A stretch of DNA of 64,000 bases from Nocardia miyunensis NBRC 108239. Its GTDB lineage: Bacteria; Actinomycetota; Actinomycetes; Mycobacteriales; Mycobacteriaceae. A program made the translations under genes and the position numbers. The stretch is from contig NZ_BDBQ01000013.1 of assembly GCF_001613065.1 (NCBI RefSeq), forward strand, positions 186,001 through 250,000, written 5' to 3'. This document shows, one piece after another, positions 8,417-16,779 of this stretch. The notes beneath the pieces were generated by a model. The model was not told the origin of the DNA and made no database searches. It saw nothing but the letters and a program-made list of their open reading frames with translations. How positions within the stretch are numbered: the stretch's first letter is position 1; each line of letters begins with the position of its first letter.

Positions 8417-9540
8417 GCGGTCCTATCCTTCTGTTGATGTCTCGCAATCGCTTTCGATATGAGCCGCAACGCAGGTTCCAGAATATCCAGAATCGCAGCC
8501 GATCTGTGCGGTTCGAGAGTGTCATTGTCTCCCACGGGGTTTTCGGTCGTGAAATTCAGATTGAGCACACCCACCGCATCCGAAACCCCCGGTTCCGGTG
8601 ACCGGATCGCCACCGCGAGCAACGCAGCGAAGTAGCATTCCTCACGCCAGTACTCGTAGCGGGATTCGATCTGCGACACGACCTTCGGTGCCAAACCGTA
8701 CTCCGCGCGCGAATACAAGCCACGGAACGAGCCGACATAATCGATCCCGCCAGACAGGAACGCGTTGCCGCTGCCACGCCACGCAATGCCGTGCACTTGA
8801 ATAGGAATCAGGCTCGGCCGCGTGGTCCGGCGCACCCCGCTGGCCCACACCTGCAACCACCCCAGATCGCTGACCACCCCGTCCGCTACGGGCGCTGCCG
8901 CACCAGCGGGAGTTGGGTTCTGCACCGGCACAACGACATCGAGCCACGCGACATCCCGGCACACCAGCGCCGCGATGACACGGTTCAGCGTCGCCAGCAG
9001 CTCATCGATCTCCTCGCAGTAGTACGTCCCCCGTTCAACGATGCCCACACAGCACTTCACGTACGCCCCCCAGTCGGCGGCGGCATCCGCGAAATCAGCC
9101 GTGCTGCTGGCAGAGACCGATTCCTGCACCGCATCCGCGCGAGCCACCGCCGGATCGGTGGCGCGCAACGCAACTCGCTCGGCGCGGGTCATCGCTTCGA
9201 AATCCGCGAAATCCACCAGCATGTGCACCTGCGTACCGTACAACCGGGCCAATACCGACAACGTCTGCACAGTAGGTTTTACACCGCCGGTCGGCCACGC
9301 TTCGAAATCGGAAATCCGCTTGCCGCTCATCGGTGCCCGAGGATCGCCCAGTACCTCGTTGAACTCGGCGGCGACTTCGTCTTGGGTCATCCCGCGCACA
9401 TGCCGCCACGCCTGACGAGGGCGAAATCCCCACCGCATCCCGAACTCTCGCGCAATCTGCTCGACTGCAAACCCCTCCCGTTGCATCGCGCGACGCAGAC
9501 GCTCACGCGCGGCCCTGCCACCGGATTCCTGCCTCGCCAC
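8413..9540 (-). CDS. XRE-like regulator with C-terminal sensor-like domain
   Basis: The 375-residue protein begins at a GTG (9540) preceded by a purine-rich GGGGGGAG box. Residues of about 20-100 contain a helix-turn-helix of the XRE type (MTQDEVAAEFNEVL, ISDFEAWPTGG, TLSVLARLYGT), as in actinobacterial cluster regulators. The last 150 residues (YFAALLAVAIRSPEPG, AVGVLNLNFT, ILEPALRLISKAIA) look GAF-like, suggesting ligand sensing. It is the first gene of the transcription unit that continues into the isochorismatase-like gene and probably the peptide cassette, which it may control. The ligand is unknown. Confidence 0.75.
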   Translation of the reverse strand: MARQESGGRAARERLRRAMQREGFAVEQIAREFGMRWGFRPRQAWRHVRGMTQDEVAAEFNEVLGDPRAPMSGKRISDFEAWPTGGVKPTVQTLSVLARLYGTQVHMLVDFADFEAMTRAERVALRATDPAVARADAVQESVSASSTADFADAAADWGAYVKCCVGIVERGTYYCEEIDELLATLNRVIAALVCRDVAWLDVVVPVQNPTPAGAAAPVADGVVSDLGWLQVWASGVRRTTRPSLIPIQVHGIAWRGSGNAFLSGGIDYVGSFRGLYSRAEYGLAPKVVSQIESRYEYWREECYFAALLAVAIRSPEPGVSDAVGVLNLNFTTENPVGDNDTLEPHRSAAILDILEPALRLISKAIARHQQKDRTA

Positions 9541-9825
9541 CGCTCCCCCCCGAACCCTGAAAGTGCACTGTGCGACCCGAGCTCGCGCAGTCATCGAATG
9601 ATCAGATGTACTGTACGCCAACCAATTTCCGCTAGAAGGCAGATCCCCAGCGGGACAGGCCGACCAGAATCGGCAGGCCGGTGTACTTGACCATGGCGGT
9701 GGAGGGAGATTCTGCTCGTGATGTTCTGCACGCAAAGAGGATGTGCCTGAAGGATGTTCGTGTTCCGTGATGCCCTGTGGGGCGTGCGGGGATTCGAAAT
9801 ATGGCTAGACTCATCGGGTCTGGTC

Positions 9826-10151
9826 GACCGGCACCGCCGGTCCTCCCGGCTCGAACTGCGCTTCTCGCCTGGTCCGAGAACCTCGTGCTTCGCCTCGCCG
9901 TGGTGAGGCGAAGGCCCGCCCCGGTAGTTGGGCTGGGTCTGCCGCCGGAAATCGCCGGTGGCATCGCAGAACGAGCCGGAAGGACGGTTGGCATGTCGAA
10001 CGAGGCTCCCGAGCCTCGGCGCCCGCGAGGGCGCTCGAGCAGATGGGTGGATGCGATCGGGTGGATGAGGACGGTTGTTTCGGCAGCTGACCTTCTCGCG
10101 CGCGTTCGATCGGAGGGCTCCACCAACTCGGCGAGAAAGCTTCTCGCCGAG
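9826..10151 (+). other. Hairpin-rich region, possible structured RNA
   Basis: Six perfect inverted repeats occur in 326 bases: 9826-9842 (arms GACCGGC/GCCGGTC), 9862-9880 (TTCTCG/CGAGAA), 9888-9913 (CTTCGCCTC/GAGGCGAAG), 10001-10018 (CGAGGCTC/GAGCCTCG), 10019-10034 (GCGCCC, loop GCGA, GGGCGC) and 10127-10151 (11-base arms CTCGGCGAGAA/TTCTCGCCGAG). The GCGA loop is a GNRA tetraloop if the plus strand is transcribed. A plus-strand frame (9777-10175) also covers the region, without a family match. The rest of the 9541-10510 interval holds nothing I recognise. Confidence 0.4.
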
Positions 10152-10510
10152 CTGATGGAGTGGCTGCAGCACTGATTCGGATGCTTGGTAGGGCTCGGAT
10201 CTAGCCGCAGCTGCTTTGTCGGCCGGGTCGCTGCGAACACCGCGGCCCGGCCATCAGCTTGTCACTGTGGATCGGACGCGTTGGCCGCATCCATTCCAAC
10301 TTGTGTATCTTTTTGTCCCTCGGAACTTTACCCCCGTGACGAGAATGATCGTATGCTAGCGTCCTATCATTTTTCGTATGGCCAGGTCAGAGTGGTGAAT
10401 TGTTCCTCGCCGCACGGGAAGTGTGTGGCGCGGGGCGCCCCGCGGGCGGTGGGAAGGGCAGGTGACAGCGTTGCTCGCCACCACCGGATGGTTGTCGTCG
10501 CCCTGGTTTG

Positions 10511-10993
10511 TCAGGTGGTTGTTGGCGGTTGATAGATGGTGGTGGTTCCGGCGGTGAGTACGGTGTCGATGCGGTGCTGGACGTGCTGGTCGATATCGGG
10601 CAGGTCGGTCCGTGGGAACCACTCGACGGCGAGGGATTCCTCGTCGTGGACATGAGCGTGGCCTGCGACGGGCCGGCATCGGAACACCAATTCCAGGTAG
10701 TGGCAGCGGTCCCCGGAGGGGTACTCGATGATGGGTGAAACATCCACGAGTGCAAGCGATTCGGGCACGACAGTGAGTCCGGTCTCCTCGAAGCATTCAC
10801 GCACAACCCCGTCCGCGGGCTGCTCGCCGGGATCGAGGATGCCGCCCACCAACGACCAGCGACCGTCGTCGGCGCGACGATTCAGCAGCAGTTGCTCATG
10901 CTCATCGAGCACGACCGCGGTGACAGCAGGAAGCCACAACAGGCGAGTACCGACCAGTTGACGGAGCTCGGCCAGAAAACTGGGGATCGCCAT
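10511..10993 (-). CDS. NUDIX hydrolase
   Basis: The 160-residue protein contains a complete Nudix box, GGILDPGEQPADGVVREC followed by FEETGL (G-x5-E-x7-REU-x-EE-x-GU), at about residues 48-70, with the preceding strand LLLNRRADDGRWSL. Nudix enzymes cleave nucleoside diphosphates linked to another moiety, using a divalent cation bound by the box glutamates. The substrate is not predictable; the N-terminal LLWLPAVTAVVLDE pattern is common in actinobacterial NUDIX proteins of unknown substrate. It is one of four NUDIX genes in the window. Confidence 0.88.
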   Translation of the reverse strand: MAIPSFLAELRQLVGTRLLWLPAVTAVVLDEHEQLLLNRRADDGRWSLVGGILDPGEQPADGVVRECFEETGLTVVPESLALVDVSPIIEYPSGDRCHYLELVFRCRPVAGHAHVHDEESLAVEWFPRTDLPDIDQHVQHRIDTVLTAGTTTIYQPPTTT

Positions 10994-11109
10994 GAACCCG
11001 AAGCCTAACCGCGCTCGCTCGGGAGCGGGGGAGATTGAGCGGCAACAGATCTCGGAACAGCGCGACGAAGCGCCTCAGCCATCACAGCCCGTTGCGTCGC
11101 GCTGGCACT

Positions 11110-11646
11110 TCAGTTACCAGTTGCCGAAGCGGCGTGTCTGCACTGACCGGTACGAATGTTGTCGTCGTGGTGAGGAACCGCGATTGAACCTTGGTGCGTT
11201 ATGCCTGATGTCTGGGCCTCGAGTGGGTCGGCGAATCGGGCAATGTAGTCATATGCTCGACGCCAGGGATCGTGGGCAAACTCAGCGCGGGTGCGGTGCC
11301 AGTGCCGAGCACAGAACTCGTCCAGATCCATGTCGATCCGCCGTCGCTGATGGTCAGCATTGGGCTCGGCGGTTCGGGAAACCTCGAGCAGTTCGGTTTC
11401 CAATGTCCAACCACAGTGGTCGAAAGCCCATGTGCCGTTGGAGGCGTACACATGGCCAGGATCGGCGGCGTCCTTCGGCCACAGGCCCATGGCCGCGAAC
11501 TCGTTGGGATGCGCGTCGAGGAACGCGTACGCCAAGATGTGACAGGCGCCAGCAGCGAAGAACCACTGATCGTCCCGGTCCCAGGCCAGGTGTTGGTCGG
11601 CGCGTTCCAAAGGAGTTCGCCGGAACATCGAACACGGAACGTACAC
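11110..11646 (-). CDS. Hypothetical protein
   Basis: A 178-residue protein starting at a GTG (11646) with a GGGGG box upstream. It has an aromatic WDRDDQWFFAAGACHILA segment and FLDAHPNEFAAMGLWPKDA near the N-terminus. The conserved-looking WFFAAGACHILA part suggests a real family of unknown function. No signal peptide, metal-binding cluster or P-loop is visible. It is divergent from the aldolase gene that follows. Confidence 0.55.
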   Translation of the reverse strand: MYVPCSMFRRTPLERADQHLAWDRDDQWFFAAGACHILAYAFLDAHPNEFAAMGLWPKDAADPGHVYASNGTWAFDHCGWTLETELLEVSRTAEPNADHQRRRIDMDLDEFCARHWHRTRAEFAHDPWRRAYDYIARFADPLEAQTSGITHQGSIAVPHHDDNIRTGQCRHAASATGN

Positions 11647-11740
11647 GCCCCCAGTATATTCCGCGACAGCCGGACCCAGGAAGTCATACGCTGGCCCCTG
11701 CCCGGGATGTCCGCGCGCGTGCGGTCTAGCGTGCGAATGT

Positions 11741-12655
11741 ATGAGCGGGACGCAGGATGTCGTGGGTATCGAGTCACCGGTCGTGGCGTTGCTGATGCCC
11801 TTTCGCGAGGGTGGCGCGATCGATTTCGCGGCGCTGGGTGACTATCTGGATATGGTCGACGCGGCCGGTGTTCGGACGGTGTTGGTGAACGGCACGACGG
11901 GGGAGTTCTCCTCCCTGACTCTCGCTGAGCGACGCGGGGTGCTCGAGTTCTGCCGCGGACGCTGGCGGGGCAGGTTGATTGCGCATGTCGGGGCGCCCGC
12001 GGTGGGTGATGTGGTCGAGCTCATCGCCCATGGCAACGATCTCGCTGACGCTCTGGCGGTGATCGCCCCCTATTTCTTCGCCGCACCGACCGAGGCGGGT
12101 GTGGAGGCTTTCTTCGCTCAGGTACTCGGGAGTGCGCGAAAGCCGGTGCTGCTGTATAGCTTTCCCCGGCACACGCAGACCGTGCTGAGTCCTGAGATGG
12201 TGGCACGGCTGGCTGCTGAGTTTCCGTTGATGTGCGGGGTGAAGGATTCCGGGAAGGACCTCACGGTCAGCCAGGGGTACAAGCAGCAGACCCCGCGACT
12301 GCAGGTGTTCCTGGGCGATGACCGTGTGGGGGTGCGAGTGCGCGAGTTGAGGCTCGACGGGGTGGTGACCGGTGCCGGTGGCCCGGTCGCCGAGCTACCG
12401 GTCGCGATCGCCGCCGCGGTCCGGGCTGGTGACGGGCAGAGCGCGCAGCAGTGGCAGAGGCTGTTCGATCGCTACACCGATCACCGCAAAACCAGCGGAC
12501 TCTCGGATATCGCCTTCGCCAAGGCCGCAACGGCCGCCCGCCTGCCGGGCTTTCCTGCCTATGTCCGGCCGCCCTTGGTGGCCGCGAGCGGCCACCGACA
12601 CCCCGATATCACCCGGACCGTCCGTGACACTCTCGACGCCTTCCAGAGACGCTGA
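11741..12655 (+). CDS. DHDPS/NAL-family (DapA-like) aldolase
   Basis: The 304-residue TIM-barrel protein has the family signature GTTGEFSSLTLAE (about residues 50-62), VIAPYFFAAP, the tyrosine in LLYSFPRHT, and the Schiff-base lysine in CGVKDSGKD (about 168). Family members condense or cleave pyruvate with aldehydes (dihydrodipicolinate synthase, N-acetylneuraminate lyase and others). The weakly conserved C-terminal half suggests a specialised rather than housekeeping enzyme. No lysine-pathway gene is nearby. The ATG at 11741 gives the usual length. Confidence 0.85.
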   Translation: MSGTQDVVGIESPVVALLMPFREGGAIDFAALGDYLDMVDAAGVRTVLVNGTTGEFSSLTLAERRGVLEFCRGRWRGRLIAHVGAPAVGDVVELIAHGNDLADALAVIAPYFFAAPTEAGVEAFFAQVLGSARKPVLLYSFPRHTQTVLSPEMVARLAAEFPLMCGVKDSGKDLTVSQGYKQQTPRLQVFLGDDRVGVRVRELRLDGVVTGAGGPVAELPVAIAAAVRAGDGQSAQQWQRLFDRYTDHRKTSGLSDIAFAKAATAARLPGFPAYVRPPLVAASGHRHPDITRTVRDTLDAFQRR

Positions 12656-12732
12656 CCTGCCGGTCTTCCCACTGTCCCTGCAACGACTTCATCGGTCACC
12701 GTGCTGAGGGAGGTCTGGTGAATGGGGACGGG

Positions 12733-13329
12733 TCAGTTGGCGATGACGAGGTCTACGACCGAGCAGGCGAGCTCGCGCAGGCCGCTGTCGAGTACACCGG
12801 TCCGATAGGCGTCCCAGTCCGCGAGTTTGCCTGCGTCGCGCTCGAATCCCCGATCGTGCATCCGTGTACGGATATCGGCGTGTGCGGAGTCGATCCAGAT
12901 CGTGGTCACCGGTACCGGCTCGTCGAGGTCCGCGATCGCGCACAGGCGCTCACGCAAACTCGTCCCATGATTCGAGGCTTGCTGGATGGTACTCAGGAAC
13001 GGCGCGTCCAGCACTACCGGGCACTTGGCCGCGACCCTCAACCCGGTGCGGATCAGCCCGGTGTAAATATGCGGTGCCACAACGGATTTGTAGACATCGC
13101 TGTCCCGATCATGGGGGTGAGTCAGCACACCCATCACCGATTCCTCGACCTCGGGTGCGAAGCGGTCCTTGTCCAGGATCACCGCGCCGCTCAGCGAGGC
13201 GAGATACCGCGCCGCAGTTGATTTGCCCGCCCCGGGGAATCCGCAGAACACGACCGCGCCAGGCTCGTCCAGCCGCTTTGCGGTCTCGCGCAGAGCGGCA
13301 TCAGTAACGGGCCCGAATTGCGTAGACAC
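12733..13329 (-). CDS. P-loop NTPase, small-molecule kinase-like
   Basis: A protein of about 198 residues has a Walker A motif, VVFCGFPGAGKSTAARYL, near the N-terminus and an ILDKDRF segment after the second strand, as in shikimate/gluconate kinase-like and zeta-toxin-like ATPases. A later VTTIWIDSAHADIRTRMHDR stretch fits the lid and base-binding region of such kinases. The GTG at 13329 was chosen; an ATG at 13374 would add 15 residues. The phosphoryl acceptor is unknown. The gene is convergent with the aldolase gene. Confidence 0.72.
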   Translation of the reverse strand: MSTQFGPVTDAALRETAKRLDEPGAVVFCGFPGAGKSTAARYLASLSGAVILDKDRFAPEVEESVMGVLTHPHDRDSDVYKSVVAPHIYTGLIRTGLRVAAKCPVVLDAPFLSTIQQASNHGTSLRERLCAIADLDEPVPVTTIWIDSAHADIRTRMHDRGFERDAGKLADWDAYRTGVLDSGLRELACSVVDLVIAN

Positions 13330-13697
13330 GAAGACGACTGTGCCGTACGAGACTCGATTCCGCCACGACCGCATCCGAATTCGTCAATGTCGCAGGCCAA
13401 CCCACGGGACAGAACATGTCGCCGCCTACGGTCGGCTGCAGGGCGGGACGGCAGATCCGCGCCGCACTGTTCTAAGTCACTGGCGCCTTCGGTACCGGTG
13501 CCGCCGGGCACGCCCTCCGGCTCCAGGGCTCATAAAACCGGGCGGGCCAGACGAATGGTGAGAGCCGGGGACCGGGACGCGACCGGAAATCCAGCTCGTA
13601 TCCGCGCGAATACCAGTCAATTGCTGAAAGCTGCGGTGGTAATCGGTTCCGCGCCTCGGGCTGATGAAACCCGAATGTGTTGAACGCTATTCGAAAC
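13330..13697. other. Intergenic region, no gene seen
   Basis: About 370 bases between two minus-strand genes. Only short overlapping open frames occur, and no repeat or RNA gene was recognised. Confidence 0.45.
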
Positions 13698-14294
13698 TCA
13701 TTGGACTCGATTGTCCGGTATATCCGATGATAGCTGTGACACGATGGATCGGACGGTGAGGGCTCGTCCGATGCGGGACCCGACCAGGCACTCGGCTACC
13801 GAGAGTGGGTACCACCCGGCACTGGTCACCTCGGAGGCTTGGATGTTCCCGATGTCTGCCTGTGCTGTGGCGGAGAAGCAGTACCCGATATCGAGGTGGG
13901 AGTGCTCCGGTTCAACCTTTTCCGATCGGGCCGGAACCGTGCCGTGCTCGATATAGACGGGAGTGTGTGACACTGCAGAGATCTCGTGCGGGTCGAGTCC
14001 GGTCTCTTCGGTCAGTTCGCGGACTGCTGCGCCGATCAACGACGTGTCGTGTGGCTCGAGGTGGCCCCCTGGCTGCAACAGGATCCCGTAGGCGCGATGC
14101 TCGACCAGCAGGATCTCGTCGCCGCGGACGAGCAGTGCGCCGACGGTCACGTGCAAGGGGAAGGTTCGCCGTGAGGCGAAGTTCGTTCCCCGCTGCAGCA
14201 GACGCATCGGTTCGGACAGTTGCGCGGCGTCTTGAGGGTGGCTCGCGAGGTAGGCGGACAGCGTGTTCGAGATATCCGAGTCACTGATCGCCAT
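13698..14294 (-). CDS. NUDIX hydrolase, coupled to the formyltransferase-like gene
   Basis: A 198-residue protein starting MAISDSDISNTLSAYL. It has a Nudix box of the form PGGHLEPHDTSLIGAAVREL followed by TEETGL, at about residues 79-104, and upstream strands ILLVEHRAYGILLQ. The ATG at 14294 lies inside the last codons of the preceding formyltransferase-like gene (14-base overlap), so the two are translated together. Nudix enzymes hydrolyse X-linked nucleoside diphosphates. The pairing suggests a role in processing a nucleotide-linked product, but this is inference. Confidence 0.85.
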   Translation of the reverse strand: MAISDSDISNTLSAYLASHPQDAAQLSEPMRLLQRGTNFASRRTFPLHVTVGALLVRGDEILLVEHRAYGILLQPGGHLEPHDTSLIGAAVRELTEETGLDPHEISAVSHTPVYIEHGTVPARSEKVEPEHSHLDIGYCFSATAQADIGNIQASEVTSAGWYPLSVAECLVGSRIGRALTVRSIVSQLSSDIPDNRVQ

Positions 14295-14901
14295 GGGTCG
14301 TCTCCCGCGAGAGCCTGGTGCTGGCGATCTGCTGCACGACCCGCGGCAGCAGTAGGTGCTCGGCCTCGAGGACACGTGCGGCGAGCGTGTCGACGGTGTC
14401 GTCGGGAAGGACCGGGACTTCGAGTTGGGCGAGGATTTCGCCGGTGTCGTAGTCGCCGTCGACGAGATGGACCGTCGCGCCGCTGATCGTGTCTCCGGAG
14501 TCGAGGACAGCCCGGTGAACATGGTGCCCGAAGAATCCGGCCCCTCCGAATTTAGGAAGGCATGCGGGGTGGACGTTGAGGATTCGCGCAGTGAAGTCCG
14601 TCAGGGTGCGCGCGCCGAGCTTCTTCATGTAGCCGGCGGTGACGACCCAGTCGACCGAATGTGCCACGAGCACAGCGCGGATCGCGTCGTCGAGTTGATC
14701 GGGATCGGGGTGGGTCTTGCTCGACAGATGCTGGAAGGGAATAAGGTTCTCCCGCGCATGCGCCAGGCCGAGCGATCCGCTGTTATTGCTGATCACAACC
14801 ACTATTTCGAACTCAGCGTCGGGTTCGAGCGATGCTCGGTGTAGCGCACGAAGATTCGAGCCGTTGTGCGAGACCAGGACGCCGATGCGAAGCTTGGGCA
14901 C
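14281..14901 (-). CDS. PurN-like formyltransferase domain protein
   Basis: The 206-residue protein has the GART/formyltransferase fold: IGVLVSHNGSNLRALHRA at the N-terminus, the catalytic ILNVHPACLPKFGGAGFFG (Asn and His), and VHLVDGDYDTGEILAQ with the catalytic Asp. PurN transfers a formyl group from 10-formyltetrahydrofolate to GAR. This copy stands apart from purine genes and is coupled to a NUDIX gene, so an alternative amine acceptor, for example a nucleotide sugar, is as likely as GAR. Length matches PurN. Confidence 0.82.
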   Translation of the reverse strand: MPKLRIGVLVSHNGSNLRALHRASLEPDAEFEIVVVISNNSGSLGLAHARENLIPFQHLSSKTHPDPDQLDDAIRAVLVAHSVDWVVTAGYMKKLGARTLTDFTARILNVHPACLPKFGGAGFFGHHVHRAVLDSGDTISGATVHLVDGDYDTGEILAQLEVPVLPDDTVDTLAARVLEAEHLLLPRVVQQIASTRLSRETTHGDQ

Positions 14902-15158
14902 AGCAGCAAGTCTCCCACACGACCGTCTCGCCCGGTCGAAGGGCAGCGCCGGATTGCTGATGAGCCGCGGTTAGCAGTGCACGGCGCGGTCAGGAACAGC
15001 TGCCTAAGAAGGGCAGAATTGCGTTGTCGGACAGCATGTTCGCCAGATGCTTTTTGCCGGGTGAGCCGTCCTGAAGCGCCCGTCCTGCAGTGAATAGTGT
15101 TGGGCCTCACGGCAGCGCATCGCGCAACGTGGGTTCAGGGTACCGGCATCCTGTTGGC

Positions 15159-15310
15159 GTGAACGGTAGTACCTCTACGGTTGCTGAAGGGGTGGAAGTG
15201 TTCGCGGACATGCCTGGAAGGTCGGTGCTGGTGGTCGTGGACGTGTAGAGCGGGTTCGTTACATCGTCCTCGGCGCACGTGGTTCCGGTACGGAGTGCTG
15301 GAGCCTGTTC
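15159..15310 (+). pseudogene. Isochorismatase-like hydrolase, N-terminal remnant
   Basis: From a GTG at 15159 the frame encodes VNGSTSTVAEGVEVFADMPG and then RSVLVVVDV, stop, SGFVTSSSAHVVPV. This is the start of an isochorismatase-family domain (VVVDVQ.GFV) in which a Gln codon has become TAG. Nothing after the first strand survives, and no ribosome-binding site is needed to explain it. It abuts a phosphotransferase remnant, mirroring the outer genes of the operon at 4410-9540. Confidence 0.6.
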
Positions 15311-15490
15311 TAGGAGGATCTCGGCCTGGCCTCCGGTGACCTGGATGCAGCTACCTTGTGGATGACTTCGATCATGGTTCCTGCGCTGGGTGCCGCACGC
15401 ACGCGGAACACCCCACCGATGCCGACCTTGATCGGCAAGTTCATGACCCTGTTCTGCCGTGCCACCACACTGGATTTGTCTCCACGCGCG
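15311..15490 (+). pseudogene. APH-type phosphotransferase, C-terminal remnant
   Basis: The frame reads stop-EDLGLASGDLDAATLWM and then TSIMVPALGAARTRN. It matches the segment WEDLGLAPRGLDAATLWMNS of the intact phosphotransferase at 4410-5291, with the Trp codon turned into TAG. Similarity continues to about KFMTLFC and then fades. The catalytic HxDxxxxN motif is gone. Bases 15491-15607 hold nothing recognisable. Confidence 0.65.
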
Positions 15491-15607
15491 CTTTCGAACC
15501 TCTCGATCCGGGACGCCGAATTGGTCGAAACCTCAGCCCCCGAAGGGAATTCGACTGTGCACGTTGGTGGTCCACGGTACGAGCGGGCCAGCGTGCTGTC
15601 TGATGAG

Positions 15608-16474
15608 TTAGCTGTGCCGTTGTGCTAGCGCGGTACGCGCCATCGACGCGACGCAACGTAGCGCCAATCCGGCCGCTACCAGCGGGGCCAGCGCGATCCA
15701 GGGGCGGTGGCGGTTGTAGTCGGTGAAGAATCGTAATGCGCTGCGGTGGTGATTGAGTACCTTGCGGATCGGGGCGTGCTGTGTGCTGCCGCCTTCGCGG
15801 TGGTGGATCTGCACAGCTGGGTCCAGGACGACCCGCCACCCACCACGGTGCATGTCCAGGGCGATCTTGGTTTCCTCGAAGTACATGAAGTAGCGCTCGT
15901 CGTAGCCGCCGATGGTCTCGAATGCGGTGCGGCGGAACAGCATGCAGCAGCCGCTGATCCAGTCCACATCGCTGACGGCGTCGACGGGTCGGCCGAAGTA
16001 GGCGCGGGTGGCAGGGTTGGACTTCCACACCGACCCGATCAGTCCGTGCACGATCCCCACCGCGACTCCGGGAAACCGGCGCCCGGTGGGATACGGGGTG
16101 CCGTCCAACCGTGCGATCCGCGGTCCTATCAGGCCGATCCGTTCATCGGTCGAGGCGGTCTCGACCAGCCTGGCCACCGAACCCGGTGACAGTACCGTGT
16201 CCGGGTTGGCTATCAGGATCCATTCCCCGGTCCCCTCTGCGGCGCCTTGATTGAGGGCCCGGGTCAGCCCGAGGTTGTCCTGGTTGCGGATCACGCGGGC
16301 ACCGTACTGCTCGACGATGTCGGCGCTTGCGTCCCGTGACGCATTGTCCACCGCAATAACGTTGACTGTGAGCGGTTCTACCGCGGTGGCCAGAGTCGGC
16401 AGGAAACGCTCGAGGTCCTCGCCGCTGTTGAAGGTACACAGAACAAGATCGACGGTCTTGTCGTCGTAGGACAT
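15608..16474 (-). CDS. GT2 family glycosyltransferase (rhamnosyltransferase-like)
   Basis: The 288-residue protein has the GT-A fold of family 2: VDLVLCTFNSGEDLERFLP, VIAVDNASRDASADIVE, LGLTRALNQGAAEGTGEWIL, the metal-binding ANPDTVLSPGS (DxD-like), and VDWISGCCMLFRRTAFETIG with YFMYFEETKIALDMHRGGWR (the ED-type catalytic base region). It resembles WbbL-type dTDP-rhamnosyltransferases that act in cell-wall or exopolysaccharide assembly. The start at about 16474 is chosen because earlier residues do not fit the family. It is a single gene in this window. The sugar and acceptor are inferred only from similarity. Confidence 0.85.
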   Translation of the reverse strand: MSYDDKTVDLVLCTFNSGEDLERFLPTLATAVEPLTVNVIAVDNASRDASADIVEQYGARVIRNQDNLGLTRALNQGAAEGTGEWILIANPDTVLSPGSVARLVETASTDERIGLIGPRIARLDGTPYPTGRRFPGVAVGIVHGLIGSVWKSNPATRAYFGRPVDAVSDVDWISGCCMLFRRTAFETIGGYDERYFMYFEETKIALDMHRGGWRVVLDPAVQIHHREGGSTQHAPIRKVLNHHRSALRFFTDYNRHRPWIALAPLVAAGLALRCVASMARTALAQRHS

Positions 16475-16779
16475 GGCGGCGAACCTATCAGCAGACCCCA
16501 CCCCGCATCGGCATGTGCCGAAAGTAGGGCCGAATGACCGATTCACCATCGCCGAGGAGCAGATCCAGAGCCGCGCGTTGAGGCTGAGCCGCACCAGGTC
16601 TCACACGTCGCCGCCGACGAGGTCGTGAGAAGATCGGACACCGGGTATACGGATGTATGTGCTCGTATCGGCCGCAGCCGTGCTCGATGTAAAAGGCTGT
16701 GCAGGTGCCGGATTGAGTCGGTGTAGCGGTTGTTCTACTTGTGCGGGCTCTTTGTTCGGAGAGAAGGGAATCGAGGTTG
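16475..16779. other. Divergent intergenic region
   Basis: About 300 bases between the glycosyltransferase gene (minus) and a NUDIX gene (plus). It should contain both promoters. I cannot assign -10/-35 elements with confidence. Confidence 0.4.

Noticed and set aside
9777-10175. A 132-codon plus-strand frame over the hairpin region
   Set aside because: No family signature or good ribosome-binding site was seen, and the hairpins explain the composition at least as well. Kept only as an alternative in the hairpin entry.
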